From Glandiceps talaboti (taxonomy: Eukaryota; Hemichordata; Enteropneusta; Spengelidae), in NCBI RefSeq assembly GCF_964340395.1, contig NC_135549.1:22223342-22287341 (forward strand): DNA of 64,000 bases. The letters run 5' to 3'. The position numbers and the translations under genes were made by a program. Position 1 is the first letter of the stretch. Each line of letters begins with the position of its first letter. Positions 63,366-64,000 of the stretch are shown piece after piece. Under the pieces are notes generated by a model that saw nothing but the letters and a program-made list of their open reading frames with translations, made no database searches and was not told the origin of the DNA.

Positions 63366-63524
63366 ACCTCGTGCTAGATGGTCAAAATAGAACAATAAAA
63401 GTCGACTTATTCTCATACTCGCCTATAGTAATGCATGTGAAGTGCATGGAGTGGAAGTTATGGTGTCGCTATTTTTTATGATGTGCCTAGGCAGTAATAT
63501 TCTATTTCAGATACTGAGAATTGG
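63366..63524 (-). repeat. Dispersed ~170-bp repeat, copy 2 (inverted)
   Basis: It reads CCTCGTGCTAGATGGTCAAA to GCCTAGGCAGTAATATTCTA and AGAATT, the inverse of 52758-52933 with scattered changes. It lies in the PEX26 intron or flank. Confidence 0.75.
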
Positions 63525-64000
63525 ATCTGCTCTGATAGTGTTTTGATTAACATCTGAATTTCCCATAAATTAACATTATCTTTGAGTTGATTAGTTACTG
63601 TGTACATTTTTTACATGCCATGTACTTGTTCTATGGTAACTTACTTGATGGACCCTAAAGGCTTCTATTCAGGAACATGATATACCATACCTGTATACTT
63701 ACAATCTTTGTTGCATAACAATATACCATAGAAAACATGGTAAAACATACAAAAAATAACATACAGAAATAAAGTGAATACAATACAATCCTTTACCCAA
63801 CTGTTGGAGGACTGTTTTCATCAACAAGAAAATTTTTGCCAAAGGGAAGTTTATCATCAGAGGTCAAAATATGCAAAAATTTATTTTTGTCATTTAAGGA
63901 ATGAAAAATTTGAATTGTTTAAAGACAAAGAAGTAGAAAAAAAAACATTAACAAAAATACTGCTATTGTAACAGCAAATCTAAATATTGTTAACTGTTAC

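Larger units (their letters stand above)
62088..64000 (+). other. Region downstream of PEX26 exon 3
   Basis: It is probably intron. It holds MITE family B copy 3, a 61-bp tandem array and the inverted dispersed repeat. I searched for a membrane-anchor exon with a suitable phase and saw none. The ORFs at 62907-63098 and 63774-63971 do not resemble PEX26. Confidence 0.6.

Overview
The window is nuclear DNA from an invertebrate animal. It is AT-rich. It has spliced genes with GT-AG introns of up to about 11 kb, many microsatellites, and many short fold-back (MITE-like) elements. The recognisable proteins are conserved across animals, so the sequence alone does not settle the phylum. The repeat style (frequent tacatgta, a Penelope-like remnant, fold-back elements) fits a marine lophotrochozoan or an invertebrate deuterostome. 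I saw no prokaryotic, viral, CRISPR or rRNA content.

Four genes could be assembled by following reading frame and splice phase. (1) Minus strand, 1-5137, cut off by the left edge: an unrecognised Gln/Pro/Ser/Lys-rich protein with a PAM2-like (poly(A)-binding-protein-binding) motif. (2) Minus strand, 13197-39038: a complete TBC1D25/OATL1-like Rab GAP of 746 residues in four exons. It has a split PB1-like N-terminus, a WDIV motif resembling an LC3-interacting region, and a TBC domain with both catalytic fingers. (3) Minus strand, 44570-58007: a complete eight-exon F-actin capping protein alpha subunit (CAPZA) of 289 residues. (4) Plus strand, from 58455: the first three coding exons of a PEX26-like peroxisome biogenesis gene, whose tail-anchor end is not visible. 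CAPZA and PEX26 are divergent, with 447 bp between their start codons. The TBC1D25 upstream region carries three perfect CREB/ATF palindromes.

The rest is introns and intergenic DNA rich in structure. There is a palindrome with arms of about 250-290 bp next to the TBC1D25 promoter. A 55-bp minisatellite of about 1.9 kb fills most of CAPZA intron 4. There is a Penelope-like remnant between inverted repeats with hammerhead-like cores. At least two MITE families have four copies each. Two inverted copies of a TIR element lie in one TBC1D25 intron, and two inverted copies of another repeat lie in the CAPZA and PEX26 introns. Several tandem arrays show different degrees of decay.

The genes do not form one pathway: TBC1D25 acts in autophagy, CAPZA in actin capping and PEX26 in peroxisome import. 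I found no convincing new multi-gene system. The most distinctive material is the repeat and fold-back landscape, the TBC1D25 gene structure and the unrecognised PAM2-like gene.
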